From Bacteroidia bacterium (GTDB lineage Bacteria; Bacteroidota; Bacteroidia; B-17B0; Aurantibacillaceae): a stretch of 17,749 nt of DNA. Under the pieces are notes generated by a model. It did no database searches. It saw only the letters and a program-made list of their open reading frames with translations, and was not told the DNA's origin. A program made the position numbers and the translations under genes. Below are positions 7,697 through 15,611 of the stretch, piece after piece. The stretch covers positions 1 through 17,749 of the forward strand of contig JAOABO010000023.1 of assembly GCA_026418315.1 (NCBI GenBank). Reading direction: 5' to 3'. Each line of letters begins with the position of its first letter. Position 1 is the first letter of the stretch.

Positions 7697-8261
7697 TTTC
7701 AGATTTCTTTTTCCTGCCTCTTTTTTTAGGAACATTTTCGCTGCTTTTAGAAGCATCTGCTTGTTCAGTATTATCAGATTTTGAAGTTGTTTTTTCTTTT
7801 TTACTTGCTTCTGAATTGTCTGAAGTATTCGAAACTTCATTAGTGCCATCAGCAGTTTGGTCTTCAACTACTTCTAACAAATTGGCCTGATGCAATATAT
7901 TATACCACTGAAAAAGTTTTCTCATATTATTAATGTGAACCTTATCTTTATCATAATCAGGAACGGCTTTGGAAAAAACTTTTTCTACTTCTTCATCACT
8001 GCTGTTTTTATGGTGCGGAGCCATTTGATGATTAAGAACTTCATATAAGTTATATAATATTTCACTGATTGATCTTTCTCCGTCACTCACATAAAATCCA
8101 ATGGTGTCTAATGAGAATATTTTACTGTTGTTTAATACAATTGTTCTTTTTTTATCAATAATATTTTCAACAATAACTCCTTTGGTACCATTACTGATAA
8201 TTTTGTATAGTCCCGGGATGCCTGATACTGCAATGATTTTTTCAATATTGATTTTTTTCAT
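7689..8261 (-). CDS. DUF5606-like protein with basic low-complexity tail
   Basis: A 190-residue protein of unknown function. Residues 1-70 (MKKINIEKIIAVSGIPGLYK, GVIVENIIDKKRT, then LDTIGFYVSDGERSISE) match what I recall of the Bacteroidota DUF5606 family, with a small beta-domain followed by a helical part to about 130 (DKVHINNMRKLFQWYNIL). The tail (about 131-190) is Ser/Thr/Asp/Glu/Lys-rich low complexity and ends in PKKRGRKKKSENE, a basic patch reminiscent of an AT-hook but with RGRK rather than RGRP. No signal peptide is present; it is cytoplasmic and could bind nucleic acid through the tail (inference). The frame is open to 8342, but ATG 8261 begins the conserved domain and sits 26 bp after a -7-like element. 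It lies 47 bp downstream of fabG and overlaps the next gene by 8 bases. Confidence 0.8.
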   Translation of the reverse strand: MKKINIEKIIAVSGIPGLYKIISNGTKGVIVENIIDKKRTIVLNNSKIFSLDTIGFYVSDGERSISEILYNLYEVLNHQMAPHHKNSSDEEVEKVFSKAVPDYDKDKVHINNMRKLFQWYNILHQANLLEVVEDQTADGTNEVSNTSDNSEASKKEKTTSKSDNTEQADASKSSENVPKKRGRKKKSENE

Positions 8262-8286
8262 AGTAATAAAATGTTTGTTTATTTGG

Positions 8287-8294
8287 CAAATATA
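8287..8294 (-). promoter_or_regulatory. Putative Bacteroidota -7 promoter element before the DUF5606-like gene
   Basis: Read on the minus strand this is TATATTTG, an exact TAnnTTTG -7 match, with its 3' end 25 bp before the ATG at 8261, within the 47-bp gap after fabG. It suggests an internal promoter for the DUF5606-TlpA-ribE-M28 run. No clear TTG -33 element is seen at the usual distance. Confidence 0.45.
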
Positions 8295-8308
8295 CAAATA
8301 AAAATTTT

Positions 8309-9055
8309 TTAGGTAAGCATACCTCCGCATACATTGATACACTGTCCTGTAATATAACTGCTCATATCAGATGCAAGAAAAAGACAGGCATTGGCAATAT
8401 CTTCGGGTGTACCTCCTCTTTTTAGTGGAATACTTTGTCGCCATTGGTCAATTACTTTTTGGTCTAAAGCATGAGTCATTTCCGTTTCAATAAAGCCGGG
8501 GGCAATGGCATTGCATCGTATATTTCTTGAACCTAATTCCAACGCAATGGATTTTGTGAATCCTATGATTCCTGCTTTGGAAGCGGCATAATTGGACTGT
8601 CCTGCATTTCCTTTAATTCCAACTACAGATGAGATATTGATAATACTTCCGCTTCTATTTTTAAGCATGATTTTTTGTGCTGCCTTCGTATAGTTAAATA
8701 CTGATTTTAAATTAGCTCTGATTACTTCATCAAACTGTGCTTCTGTCATTCGCATCAATAAACCGTCTTTTGTAATACCGGCATTATTTACCAAAATATC
8801 TACACTTCCCCATTCTTTTACAATTTCATCAATAACTTTTTCTGCCATTGAAAAATCGGCGGCATCTGCTTTGTATGCTTTAGCTTTTACACCAAATTGG
8901 ATGAGTTCATTTTCCAGTTCAATGGCCTTGCTTTCTGAACTCATATAAGTAAATGCCACATGGCAGCCGTGTTCTGCAAATTTTATAGCAATTCCACGAC
9001 CTATACCTCTGGTAGCACCAGTAACCAATGCTATTTTGTTTTCCAATAATTTCAT
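8309..9055 (-). CDS. fabG: 3-oxoacyl-[acyl-carrier-protein] reductase
   Basis: A 248-residue short-chain dehydrogenase that reduces 3-oxoacyl-ACP to 3-hydroxyacyl-ACP with NADPH in type II fatty acid synthesis. Visible motifs: cofactor loop TGATRGIGRG (12-21), NNAG (90-93), and catalytic N115, S143, Y156 and K160 (NYAASKAG), then NAIAPGFIETEMT. Length and sequence are typical of FabG rather than a general sugar dehydrogenase, and the AGITKDGLLMRM segment is characteristic. Two ATGs lie six bases apart (9061 and 9055); I chose MKLLENK because it matches usual FabG N-termini. It sits 41 bp after purD and 47 bp before the DUF5606-like gene, without acpP or other fab genes nearby. An acetoacetyl-CoA reductase is the main alternative. 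Confidence 0.93.
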   Translation of the reverse strand: MKLLENKIALVTGATRGIGRGIAIKFAEHGCHVAFTYMSSESKAIELENELIQFGVKAKAYKADAADFSMAEKVIDEIVKEWGSVDILVNNAGITKDGLLMRMTEAQFDEVIRANLKSVFNYTKAAQKIMLKNRSGSIINISSVVGIKGNAGQSNYAASKAGIIGFTKSIALELGSRNIRCNAIAPGFIETEMTHALDQKVIDQWRQSIPLKRGGTPEDIANACLFLASDMSSYITGQCINVCGGMLT

Positions 9056-9080
9056 AGTCAAATATTTTGAGCCAAAGAAA

Positions 9081-9098
9081 AGTAATTTTTTAATTACT
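9081..9098 (-). terminator. Weak AT-rich hairpin at the end of purD
   Basis: On the minus strand AGTAATT pairs with AATTACT (7 bp, 4-nt loop) across the purD stop codon, followed by TTTCTTT. With only one G-C pair in the stem it would be weak, and it may simply be AT-rich chance pairing. If real, it would partly separate purD from fabG. Confidence 0.25.
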
Positions 9099-10392
9099 AT
9101 ACATGTTTTGAGTTTATTTTTAATATATCTTGTCCAATGTCTTTTCTATAATATTTATTTTGAAAATGTATTTTATCAATAGATTGATAGGATAATGCTA
9201 TGGCTTCTTCCAGAGTATTTCCAAGAGATGTAACAGCCAATACTCTTCCGCCATTAGTTATCAATTTACTGTCTTGAATTTTAGTTCCTGCGTGAAATAC
9301 GTGTGATAAAATATTTCCATCAAAAGTAATGTCAAATCCTTTTTCATACAATTCAGGATAACCCTTAGATGCAAGTATTACAGTAGCGGCTTTTTGAGAA
9401 GAAATTTGAATGTCGTTCTTTTGAAGTGTTTTGTTCCATGCTTTTTCAAAAAGTTCTATTATATCGCTTTCTATTCTTGGTAAAATAGATTCTGTTTCAG
9501 GGTCTCCCAAACGACAATTGTATTCTATCACATAAGGATTACCATCCACATTCATCAAACCAAAAAAGATAAAACCACAATATGGAATATTTTCTTGTTC
9601 AAGTCCATTTAAAGTGGGTTCAATGATTTGTTGAATAACTTTATCTGTAAATTCTTTTGTAGCAATACCTTCTGCGGGGCTTACAGTGCCCATTCCTCCT
9701 GTGTTTGGACCTGTGTCCTTATCACCTACTCTTTTGTAATCTTTAGCTTCGGGTAAAAGCACATAGTTTTTTCCATGACATAAAATGAAATACGATACTT
9801 CAATGCCTTGTAAAAATTCTTCAATAACAATTGTTTTAGAGGCATAACCAAATTTTCCATCAAAAAATTCTTGTATGGTTTTTTGAGCGTCTTCTTTGGT
9901 ATTGGTTATGACTACGCCTTTTCCTGCCGCCAGCCCATCTGCTTTAATCACATACGGAGGTGAGAGCGTATTTAAAAATTGCTGCGCTTCATATAATTGA
10001 GAGGACTCAAAATTTTGATACCGGGCAGTAGGAATATTGTATTTGCGCATAAAATTTTTTGCAAACTGTTTACTCCCTTCCAGCATGGCTCCTGCTTTTA
10101 TTGGTCCTATCACTATCACATCCTGTAATATTTTATCATGCAAAATATTATCTGCAATACCATTCACAAGCGGTTCTTCGGGCCCTACCACTACTATATC
10201 AATTGCTTTTTCCCATATCAATTGTTTTATTCTTTCAAAGTCGTTAGCAGAAATATCAACATTAGTTCCACAAAGTGCAGTTCCGGGGTTACCTGGTAAT
10301 ATATAAAGTTGGTTTAATTTTTTACTCTGACTTATTTTCCATGCAAGAGCGTGCTCTCTTGCACCACTACCAATGACTAATACATTTTTCAT
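9097..10392 (-). CDS. purD: Phosphoribosylamine-glycine ligase (GAR synthetase)
   Basis: A 431-residue ATP-grasp enzyme that joins glycine to 5-phosphoribosylamine to make GAR, the second step of de novo purine synthesis. The N-terminal domain starts MKNVLVIGSGAREHALAWK and contains ILPGNPGTA and VVVGPEEPLV. The ATP-grasp core shows KADGLAAGKGVVI (150-162), KDYKRVGDKDTGPNTGGMG (217-235) and EYNCRLGDPETE (290-301), which carries metal and substrate ligands. The C-terminal domain (about 325-420) ends in the SYQSIDKIHFQNKYYRKDIG segment usual for PurD. Full length for the family. Its ATG overlaps the stop of the epimerase-like gene by four bases (ATGA). No other pur genes are nearby, so it is detached from purine genes and carried in a mixed operon. 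Confidence 0.97.
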   Translation of the reverse strand: MKNVLVIGSGAREHALAWKISQSKKLNQLYILPGNPGTALCGTNVDISANDFERIKQLIWEKAIDIVVVGPEEPLVNGIADNILHDKILQDVIVIGPIKAGAMLEGSKQFAKNFMRKYNIPTARYQNFESSQLYEAQQFLNTLSPPYVIKADGLAAGKGVVITNTKEDAQKTIQEFFDGKFGYASKTIVIEEFLQGIEVSYFILCHGKNYVLLPEAKDYKRVGDKDTGPNTGGMGTVSPAEGIATKEFTDKVIQQIIEPTLNGLEQENIPYCGFIFFGLMNVDGNPYVIEYNCRLGDPETESILPRIESDIIELFEKAWNKTLQKNDIQISSQKAATVILASKGYPELYEKGFDITFDGNILSHVFHAGTKIQDSKLITNGGRVLAVTSLGNTLEEAIALSYQSIDKIHFQNKYYRKDIGQDILKINSKHV

Positions 10393-11252
10393 AATTTATT
10401 TTTTATTTCAATAATTATTTTCCATTCAAAACTTTGATATGGTGGCAAAAGTATAATATCTTTTTTTTGTTCTAATTTTTGATTATGATTTTCATTATCC
10501 GCCACACCAAGCCATGGTTCTATGCAAATAAATTCATTACAATTTAATTTTGTCCACACGCCCCAGTTTTTCACGTTATTACTTTTAACCGATATAGAAA
10601 AATTGTCTTTCAAACTCCATAATTCTATCTCTGAAATAAAATTATTTTCAAGAACAATAGCATCATCTTGAAATAGCGAAGCTTCTAATTGTAAAGCAGA
10701 GTTTGAAAGCGGGATGGTATATCTTTGATTGGTGATAAGACCATCTTTCAATTTTGTACATAATAGTTCATTTTGTTCCGGAAAAAAATTCAACTGATAA
10801 TCAGGTAACTGATGATGCAAACAGAAGGCAGGATGATAACCAATACTAAAAGGCAAGGTATCATGGTATGGATTAAACACACGAAAAAAAATTTCTAAAG
10901 TATTTTCTACGACTTGATATTCCGCAATGAGCGAAAAATGAAAAGGATAATTTTGAAAGGTCATTTCAGTATCTGTGAGTTCAAACTCTATAGTAGTATC
11001 GGAATGATAAGTACACAGCCATTCTACATCTCTTGCAAAACCATGTTGAAAAAGAGTATATGAATTATCTTTCCAAAAAAAAGTATTGTCTTTTAACTTT
11101 CCTACAATGGGAAACAAAATGGGAGCATGTCTTTTCCATGGTGGATCCGCATTCCATATTAACTCTTTATTTCTATATCTGAGTGAAATTAATTCTGCAC
11201 CAATGTTGCTAAATTGTGCTTTCAGGTATTTATTTTGTATAAGCAAACTCAT
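10389..11252 (-). CDS. Aldose 1-epimerase-like (galactose mutarotase superfamily, LacX/YeaD type)
   Basis: A 287-residue protein of the galactose mutarotase-like fold. Conserved segments are NIGAELISLRYRNKELIW (16-33), WKRHAPILFPIVGKLKD (39-55), QHGFAR (69-74, His70), SIGYHPAF (136-143, His140) and CIEPWLGVAD (243-252, Glu245). His70, His140 and Glu245 fit the binding and catalytic residues of mutarotases. The family interconverts alpha and beta anomers of sugars or sugar phosphates in the cytoplasm; the sugar here cannot be read from sequence. There is no signal peptide. It begins 7 bp after the DUF493 gene and overlaps purD by four bases, so it sits inside the coupled operon. A connection with purine synthesis is not obvious. 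Confidence 0.88.
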   Translation of the reverse strand: MSLLIQNKYLKAQFSNIGAELISLRYRNKELIWNADPPWKRHAPILFPIVGKLKDNTFFWKDNSYTLFQHGFARDVEWLCTYHSDTTIEFELTDTEMTFQNYPFHFSLIAEYQVVENTLEIFFRVFNPYHDTLPFSIGYHPAFCLHHQLPDYQLNFFPEQNELLCTKLKDGLITNQRYTIPLSNSALQLEASLFQDDAIVLENNFISEIELWSLKDNFSISVKSNNVKNWGVWTKLNCNEFICIEPWLGVADNENHNQKLEQKKDIILLPPYQSFEWKIIIEIKNKL

Positions 11253-11259
11253 AAATAAA

Positions 11260-11559
11260 TCACATCATCATAACACCCGGTATTTTAGCTACTTGTTTAT
11301 AAATATCCATTATGTATTCAACATTTTGCACCATTTGTTTGATGGTGATACTTACATACCTCCCTCTGCTGCTCTGACGAATAGAAATATCAGGATGTTC
11401 GGTGCCATCAAATATGGCTTGTATTTGAGCAATTTTATGATTATCTCCGCTTAGAATAAATTTAAACATATAGACAGAAGGAAAATTTTGCGATGCTTCA
11501 ATTTTATTTTTGAAATCGTCCCATTCCTGTTCTGATGGTAAATTGCTGTTGTCATTCAT
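11260..11559 (-). CDS. DUF493-family small protein (YbeD-like)
   Basis: A 99-residue cytoplasmic protein of the DUF493/YbeD family, a ferredoxin-like alpha/beta fold resembling ACT-type regulatory domains. The family-like segments are FPSVYMFKFI (26-35), then HPDISIRQSSRGRYVSITIK (55-74), and a helix before the C-terminal PGVMMM, where the family usually ends in a PGV/hydrophobic motif. Its function is not established; small-ligand sensing or protein interaction is suggested only by fold. Its start overlaps the LysE-type gene stop by four bases (ATGA) and the epimerase-like gene follows after 7 bp, so it is translated as part of the operon. Confidence 0.85.
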   Translation of the reverse strand: MNDNSNLPSEQEWDDFKNKIEASQNFPSVYMFKFILSGDNHKIAQIQAIFDGTEHPDISIRQSSRGRYVSITIKQMVQNVEYIMDIYKQVAKIPGVMMM

Positions 11560-12203
11560 ATTTTTTCAAAATAATAGTTATAGATAAGTACTAAGCCAAA
11601 AATGATAAGTGTAATGCCCGTTACAATATTCACTATATGGATAATGTTGTGTGTCAATATTTTTTTTAATTTATTTCCAAGATACACTTTATATAATTCA
11701 ATTGTCAGTACTATACTATTCAATATTAGAAAATATATGATAGTTTTAATCAATGAATGTTGAAAAAAAGTACTGATAATAGTAACATTGCCAAGCCATA
11801 AAAACCAAACTGTCGGATTAAAAAAGTTGATAAAAAAACCTTTGAAAAAGAGCAGTGTAGGCCTGTTTTCATTTTTAACACTAAATTCATCTATACTTTC
11901 AGATATGACAGGTTCTTTTTTGAAATAAAAAAAACCGAACACAATCAGAATAATTCCTGCTAATATGCCCGCAAATCTTTGATGCTTCGGACTATCTAAC
12001 CATTCTGTAAATCCAAATTTCAATAAAAATACTGTCAGCATACAAATAATAAAGTCGCTTGAAACTACTCCAACAGCAATAGTAGATGCTTGCCTGAATC
12101 CTTTTTTAATAGAATAATTGATTAAACTAAAAAAAGAAGGTCCAAATGAAAAAGTAAGTAATATTACAATGATGATGCTTTGATAAATTAAACTAAATAT
12201 CAT
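11556..12203 (-). CDS. LysE/RhtB-type amino acid exporter
   Basis: A 215-residue membrane protein with about six predicted membrane segments (approximately 5-28, 41-62, 75-94, 118-144, 150-172 and 187-210) and a charged cytoplasmic loop at 95-117. LysE-superfamily signatures are FSFGPSFFSLINYSIKKGF (18-36), with the GP pair, AVGVVSSDF (43-51) and FFINFFNPTVWFLW (123-136), with the NP motif. The family exports amino acids or related metabolites from the cytoplasm using the proton gradient. The substrate is not readable from sequence. Its ATG overlaps the GH3 gene stop by four bases and its stop overlaps the DUF493 start by four bases, so its synthesis is likely coupled to both. Export of a GH3-made conjugate is a possibility, not a demonstrated role. 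Confidence 0.88.
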   Translation of the reverse strand: MIFSLIYQSIIIVILLTFSFGPSFFSLINYSIKKGFRQASTIAVGVVSSDFIICMLTVFLLKFGFTEWLDSPKHQRFAGILAGIILIVFGFFYFKKEPVISESIDEFSVKNENRPTLLFFKGFFINFFNPTVWFLWLGNVTIISTFFQHSLIKTIIYFLILNSIVLTIELYKVYLGNKLKKILTHNIIHIVNIVTGITLIIFGLVLIYNYYFEKI

Positions 12204-13747
12204 TCTTTTATAATATCATATCCTTTTTGAATCAAAAATTGTTTCCATTCATCATACAATGCTCCTTTTATAACTCTGGGAAATTTACTTTGTGCCCCCG
12301 CTCTCTTTTTGTATTCCAAAAATTGAATAAAAATATCATCGGGTAATATATCTACTATCACCTCTTTCAATGCTGCTATACGTTCTACTCTATAATCATC
12401 ATTGAGTTGCTTCAGGTAGTTATCTAATTTTTCTCTTATTAAAGAAGAATCTACTTGCTTATTGGTACCAACATACCAGTGGTGAGCAAATAAATTTTGA
12501 TATTTAATTCCTGCTACGGTAAACTCATTAATTTCAATATTTAATTCCTGAGCAACCATCTCTATGGCTTTGGTCATATTATCTACCGAGAGATGTTCGC
12601 CACATAAACTTAAAAAATGCTTGGTACGCCCTGTAATAAGAATTTCTGCATTTCTTTTGTTGGTAAATTTTATTACATCACCAATTAAATAACGCCATGC
12701 CCCTGCACATGTTGATAACAAAAGTGCATATTCTTTATTTTCCTCAACGTCTCTTAAAGTCAATACTTCAGGATTTTCTACCATATTACCATCCTTGTCA
12801 AAATTTTTTTCATTGAATGGAACAAATTCATAAAAAATGCCATTGTTGGTAATCATTTTCATGGCCTGCAATTCATTGGGCACTTCTTCAAAAGCAATAA
12901 ATCCCTCAGAAGCCATATATGTATCTACAAAAATAACTTCTTTGGAAAACAATTTCTTTAAACTTGCTTTATAGGGATGAATAGCCACACCTCCGTGTAC
13001 ATATATTTTCAGGTTAGGCCATATATCATGGATGCTTTTCAATTTGTAATGTTCAATAATCATTTCAAATAAAAGCTGTATCCATGCCGGCACACCGCAC
13101 ACTATACCAATGTCCCATTTGTGAGCATTCAAAGTCATTTCTTTTAATTTCTGATTCCAATCTTTATATCCTGAAATTTTTCTGCCGGGCTTGTAATAAT
13201 GCTGAAACCAAAATGGAATATTCCCCGTCGTAATGCCGCTTAAATCACCTGCAAAATAGGTCCCATTAAAATTCAAATGAGTACTACCACCTATCATTAA
13301 AATGCCTTTTTGATAAATTTCAGCAGGTAAATTAAAATGGGCTGTAGATAATATTTGACGAATGGCTCCTTTCTGAATGGACTTTAGCATATCTTTGGTT
13401 ACAGGAATGTACTTGCTGGATGCTTCTGATGTGCCTGAACTTAAAGCAAAATATTTGGTATAACCTGGCCAACAAACATAGGGTTCACCGTTCAATGTTC
13501 GGTACCACCACTCTCTATATATTTTATTATAATCATGTGTAGGAACAGTTTTTTGAAACTCTCTTAAAACATCGGTACTATTCAGTATTCTGTCAAAATT
13601 ATAATATTGTCCAAAAGCCGTATTCCGGGCTTTATTCAAAAGTTTTTTTAAAACATTTTTTTGCTGAATGTAAGGGTGTTGTCTTCTTTTAATTTTGGAT
13701 GTAAAGGCAATGGTGTTCTTTAATATATTTCCAAGAATAGCCGGCAT
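12200..13747 (-). CDS. GH3 auxin-responsive promoter family protein (acyl-adenylate/amido synthetase fold)
   Basis: A 515-residue cytoplasmic protein of the GH3 family, part of the ANL adenylating superfamily. Plant members activate a carboxylic acid as acyl-AMP and conjugate it to an amino acid; the bacterial members are uncharacterised. Visible motifs: ALSSGTSEASSKYIP (101-115), matching the adenylate-binding P-loop-like motif; KIYVHGGVA (247-255); DTYMASEG (275-282), the second ATP motif; YLIGDVIKF (353-361) with the catalytic-type Asp; and GRTKHFLSLCGEHL (373-386) at the hinge to the C-terminal domain. The N-terminus MPAILGNILK and the overall length match Bacteroidota homologues. It starts 7 bp after the M42 peptidase gene and overlaps the LysE-type gene by four bases (ATGA). 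The acid and amino acid substrates are unknown. Confidence 0.92.
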   Translation of the reverse strand: MPAILGNILKNTIAFTSKIKRRQHPYIQQKNVLKKLLNKARNTAFGQYYNFDRILNSTDVLREFQKTVPTHDYNKIYREWWYRTLNGEPYVCWPGYTKYFALSSGTSEASSKYIPVTKDMLKSIQKGAIRQILSTAHFNLPAEIYQKGILMIGGSTHLNFNGTYFAGDLSGITTGNIPFWFQHYYKPGRKISGYKDWNQKLKEMTLNAHKWDIGIVCGVPAWIQLLFEMIIEHYKLKSIHDIWPNLKIYVHGGVAIHPYKASLKKLFSKEVIFVDTYMASEGFIAFEEVPNELQAMKMITNNGIFYEFVPFNEKNFDKDGNMVENPEVLTLRDVEENKEYALLLSTCAGAWRYLIGDVIKFTNKRNAEILITGRTKHFLSLCGEHLSVDNMTKAIEMVAQELNIEINEFTVAGIKYQNLFAHHWYVGTNKQVDSSLIREKLDNYLKQLNDDYRVERIAALKEVIVDILPDDIFIQFLEYKKRAGAQSKFPRVIKGALYDEWKQFLIQKGYDIIKE

Positions 13748-13754
13748 GGTTGAA

Positions 13755-14858
13755 TTATTTGATGTATCTAAAGTCGTGATTTTTCTTAATGTTCAGAAGT
13801 GTATGATACATTAACCACACCACGTTTTCTATATCTTTTTTGTGCACTGTTTCATTAGTAGTGTGCATATAACGTAATGGTAATGATATCAGAGCAGAAG
13901 GTACTCCTTCTGCACTATATGCAAAGGCATCGGTGTCTGTACCTGTACTGCGCGAAGAAGCCAATCGTTGAAATTCTATTTTTTCTTTTTGTGCAGTTTG
14001 AATGATAAGTTTTAATACATTATTTTGTACCGCAGGTGCATAACTTAATACAGGACCTTTTCCACATGCTAATTCTCCCTGCGTTTTTTTATCCATCATG
14101 GGGGTAGTTGTATCATGGCATACATCGGTAATAATAGCCACATTTGGTTTTATTCTTCTTGAAATCATCTCTGCTCCTCTTAAACCTATTTCTTCCTGTA
14201 CTGCATTGACCACATATAAAGTATAAGGCAGCTTTATTCCATTTTCAAACAACAACCTTGCAACTTGTGCAATCATAAAACCACCAATTCTGTTGTCTAA
14301 AGCCCGTCCTACAAAAAATTGTTCATTCAATTCAATCAGTTCATCTTCATAAGTAATGACACATCCTACATGCACGCCCATTTTTTCTGCTTCTTTTTTA
14401 GAAGATGCACCAATATCAATAAAAATATTTTTTAGTGTAGGAGGTTCTTCTTTACCGGGCTCTCTGACGTGAATAGCCGGCCATCCGAAAATGCCTTTTA
14501 CAATGCCTTTTTCTGTGTAAATATTGACTCTTTTTGAAGGTGCTATTTGATGATCGCTACCACCATTTCTACATACATAAATATATCCTTCAGGAGTAAT
14601 ATAGTTTACATACCAACTGATTTCATCGGCATGGGCTTCTATGACTACTTTATAATCCTGACCCGGATTGATAACCGCCGCAACAGAACCATAAGCGTCT
14701 GTAATATATTCATCTATATAAGGTTTCAGATATTCTAACCATATTTTTTGTCCGGAAGATTCATACCCGGTTGGAGAAGAATTATTAATGTATTTGTAAA
14801 GGAATTCTTTTGATTCAGAGGTAAATACCTCATTTTTTTTCTTGCCAGATTTTTTCAT
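13755..14858 (-). CDS. M42-family zinc aminopeptidase
   Basis: A 367-residue cytoplasmic aminopeptidase of the glutamyl aminopeptidase/FrvX (M42) family, which forms tetrahedral complexes in characterised members and trims short peptides. All expected residues are present: H76 and D78 in EAHADE, D188 in GRALDNRIGG, E222/E223 in AVQEEIGLRGAE, D245 in ITDVCHD, and H332 in RYMHTTNE. The PDZ-like insertion (about 85-175) is typical for M42. The short lysine-rich N-terminal stretch MKKSGKKKNE precedes the conserved helix. It heads the M42-GH3-LysE-DUF493-epimerase-PurD run, 138 bp after nuoI, with GH3 following after 7 bp. It might be a peptide housekeeping enzyme or act on amino-acid conjugates made by GH3; the latter is speculation. 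Confidence 0.95.
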   Translation of the reverse strand: MKKSGKKKNEVFTSESKEFLYKYINNSSPTGYESSGQKIWLEYLKPYIDEYITDAYGSVAAVINPGQDYKVVIEAHADEISWYVNYITPEGYIYVCRNGGSDHQIAPSKRVNIYTEKGIVKGIFGWPAIHVREPGKEEPPTLKNIFIDIGASSKKEAEKMGVHVGCVITYEDELIELNEQFFVGRALDNRIGGFMIAQVARLLFENGIKLPYTLYVVNAVQEEIGLRGAEMISRRIKPNVAIITDVCHDTTTPMMDKKTQGELACGKGPVLSYAPAVQNNVLKLIIQTAQKEKIEFQRLASSRSTGTDTDAFAYSAEGVPSALISLPLRYMHTTNETVHKKDIENVVWLMYHTLLNIKKNHDFRYIK

Positions 14859-14996
14859 AAAAGAAAGATTATTTTGTGCGGTTTAATATACAAAATTCAT
14901 CATTAGAGAAAGTAAAGAAAGCATTAATATTAAAATGTAAATAAAAAGAAAAAATCTAAAAAAAGAATAGGTCAAATAAAAGAACAATTAATGTTT
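14859..14996 (-). other. Intergenic region between nuoI and the M42 gene
   Basis: 138 bp, very AT-rich, with several T-runs on the transcribed strand after the nuoI stop but no convincing stem-loop. It most likely ends the nuo transcript and holds the promoter of the M42-to-purD run. A near match to the -7 consensus (GAATTTTG, minus strand, 14891-14898) has the wrong first base, and I find no -33 partner. Confidence 0.4.
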
Positions 14997-15608
14997 CTAT
15001 TTATCTATTTTCTTTTTATCATATAAAACATTGTGGCGCAATCCTGGTATTTTTTTGAATTCTAATACGGCAGCCGTTTGCCGCTTGCTAATATCTATTC
15101 TTTTATCTTTCTCAATAGGTTCTACCAATTTATCTTTTCCGTAAATAAAATCATCACGCCAAAATTCCGCATCTACTAATCTGTCTGTAAGAAAAATGGC
15201 TTCTTTTGGGCAAGCATCTTCACACAAGCCGCAAAAAATACAGCGCAGCATATTAATTTCATACACCTTGGCATACTTTTCTTCTCTGTACAAATGTTCT
15301 TCTCCGGGTTTTCTTTCTGCCGCTACCATTGTAATGGCTTCTGCAGGGCAGGCCAAAGCACATAAACCACACGCTGTACAACGCTCTGCTCCGTTTTCAT
15401 CTCTTTTAAGGACATGTCTTCCACGATAAACCGGAGAGCGTGGTCTTTCTTCTTCCGGATATTGAATGGTGGCTTTTTTCCTGAACAGGTGAGAAATAGT
15501 AATACTCATTCCCTTCAACACGGCGGGCAAATAAATTTTTTCTGAAAAAGATTGTTCTTTATTGCTGACTATTTTTTTTCTGTTAGTAAGTGTAAGCATA
15601 GGTGTCAT
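14997..15608 (-). CDS. nuoI: NADH-quinone oxidoreductase subunit I
   Basis: A 203-residue ferredoxin-like subunit of complex I that carries electrons through two 4Fe-4S clusters (N6a and N6b) in the peripheral arm close to the quinone site. The two binding motifs are CTACGLCALACP (Cys 77, 80, 83, 87) and CIFCGLCEDACP (Cys 123, 126, 129, 133), the latter followed by KEAIFLTD. The amphipathic N-terminal region (27-45) and the RPRSPVYRGRH stretch fit NuoI. A second ATG three codons in (15599) is a possible alternative start. It follows nuoH by 3 bp, and no nuoJ follows: after a 138-bp AT-rich gap the next gene is an M42 peptidase, so the cluster ends here. Confidence 0.97.
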   Translation of the reverse strand: MTPMLTLTNRKKIVSNKEQSFSEKIYLPAVLKGMSITISHLFRKKATIQYPEEERPRSPVYRGRHVLKRDENGAERCTACGLCALACPAEAITMVAAERKPGEEHLYREEKYAKVYEINMLRCIFCGLCEDACPKEAIFLTDRLVDAEFWRDDFIYGKDKLVEPIEKDKRIDISKRQTAAVLEFKKIPGLRHNVLYDKKKIDK

Positions 15609-15611
15609 TTT

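Noticed and set aside
10037..10306. Two overlapping plus-strand frames opposite the purD 5' half
   Set aside because: Both are antisense to conserved PurD motifs; low-complexity hydrophobic peptides only.
11086..11454. 122-codon plus-strand frame across the epimerase-like and DUF493 genes
   Set aside because: It overlaps two well-supported minus-strand genes and its translation has no recognisable domain.
14970..14996. Possible terminator just after nuoI
   Set aside because: Only about four contiguous base pairs form; the T-runs alone do not support a terminator call.
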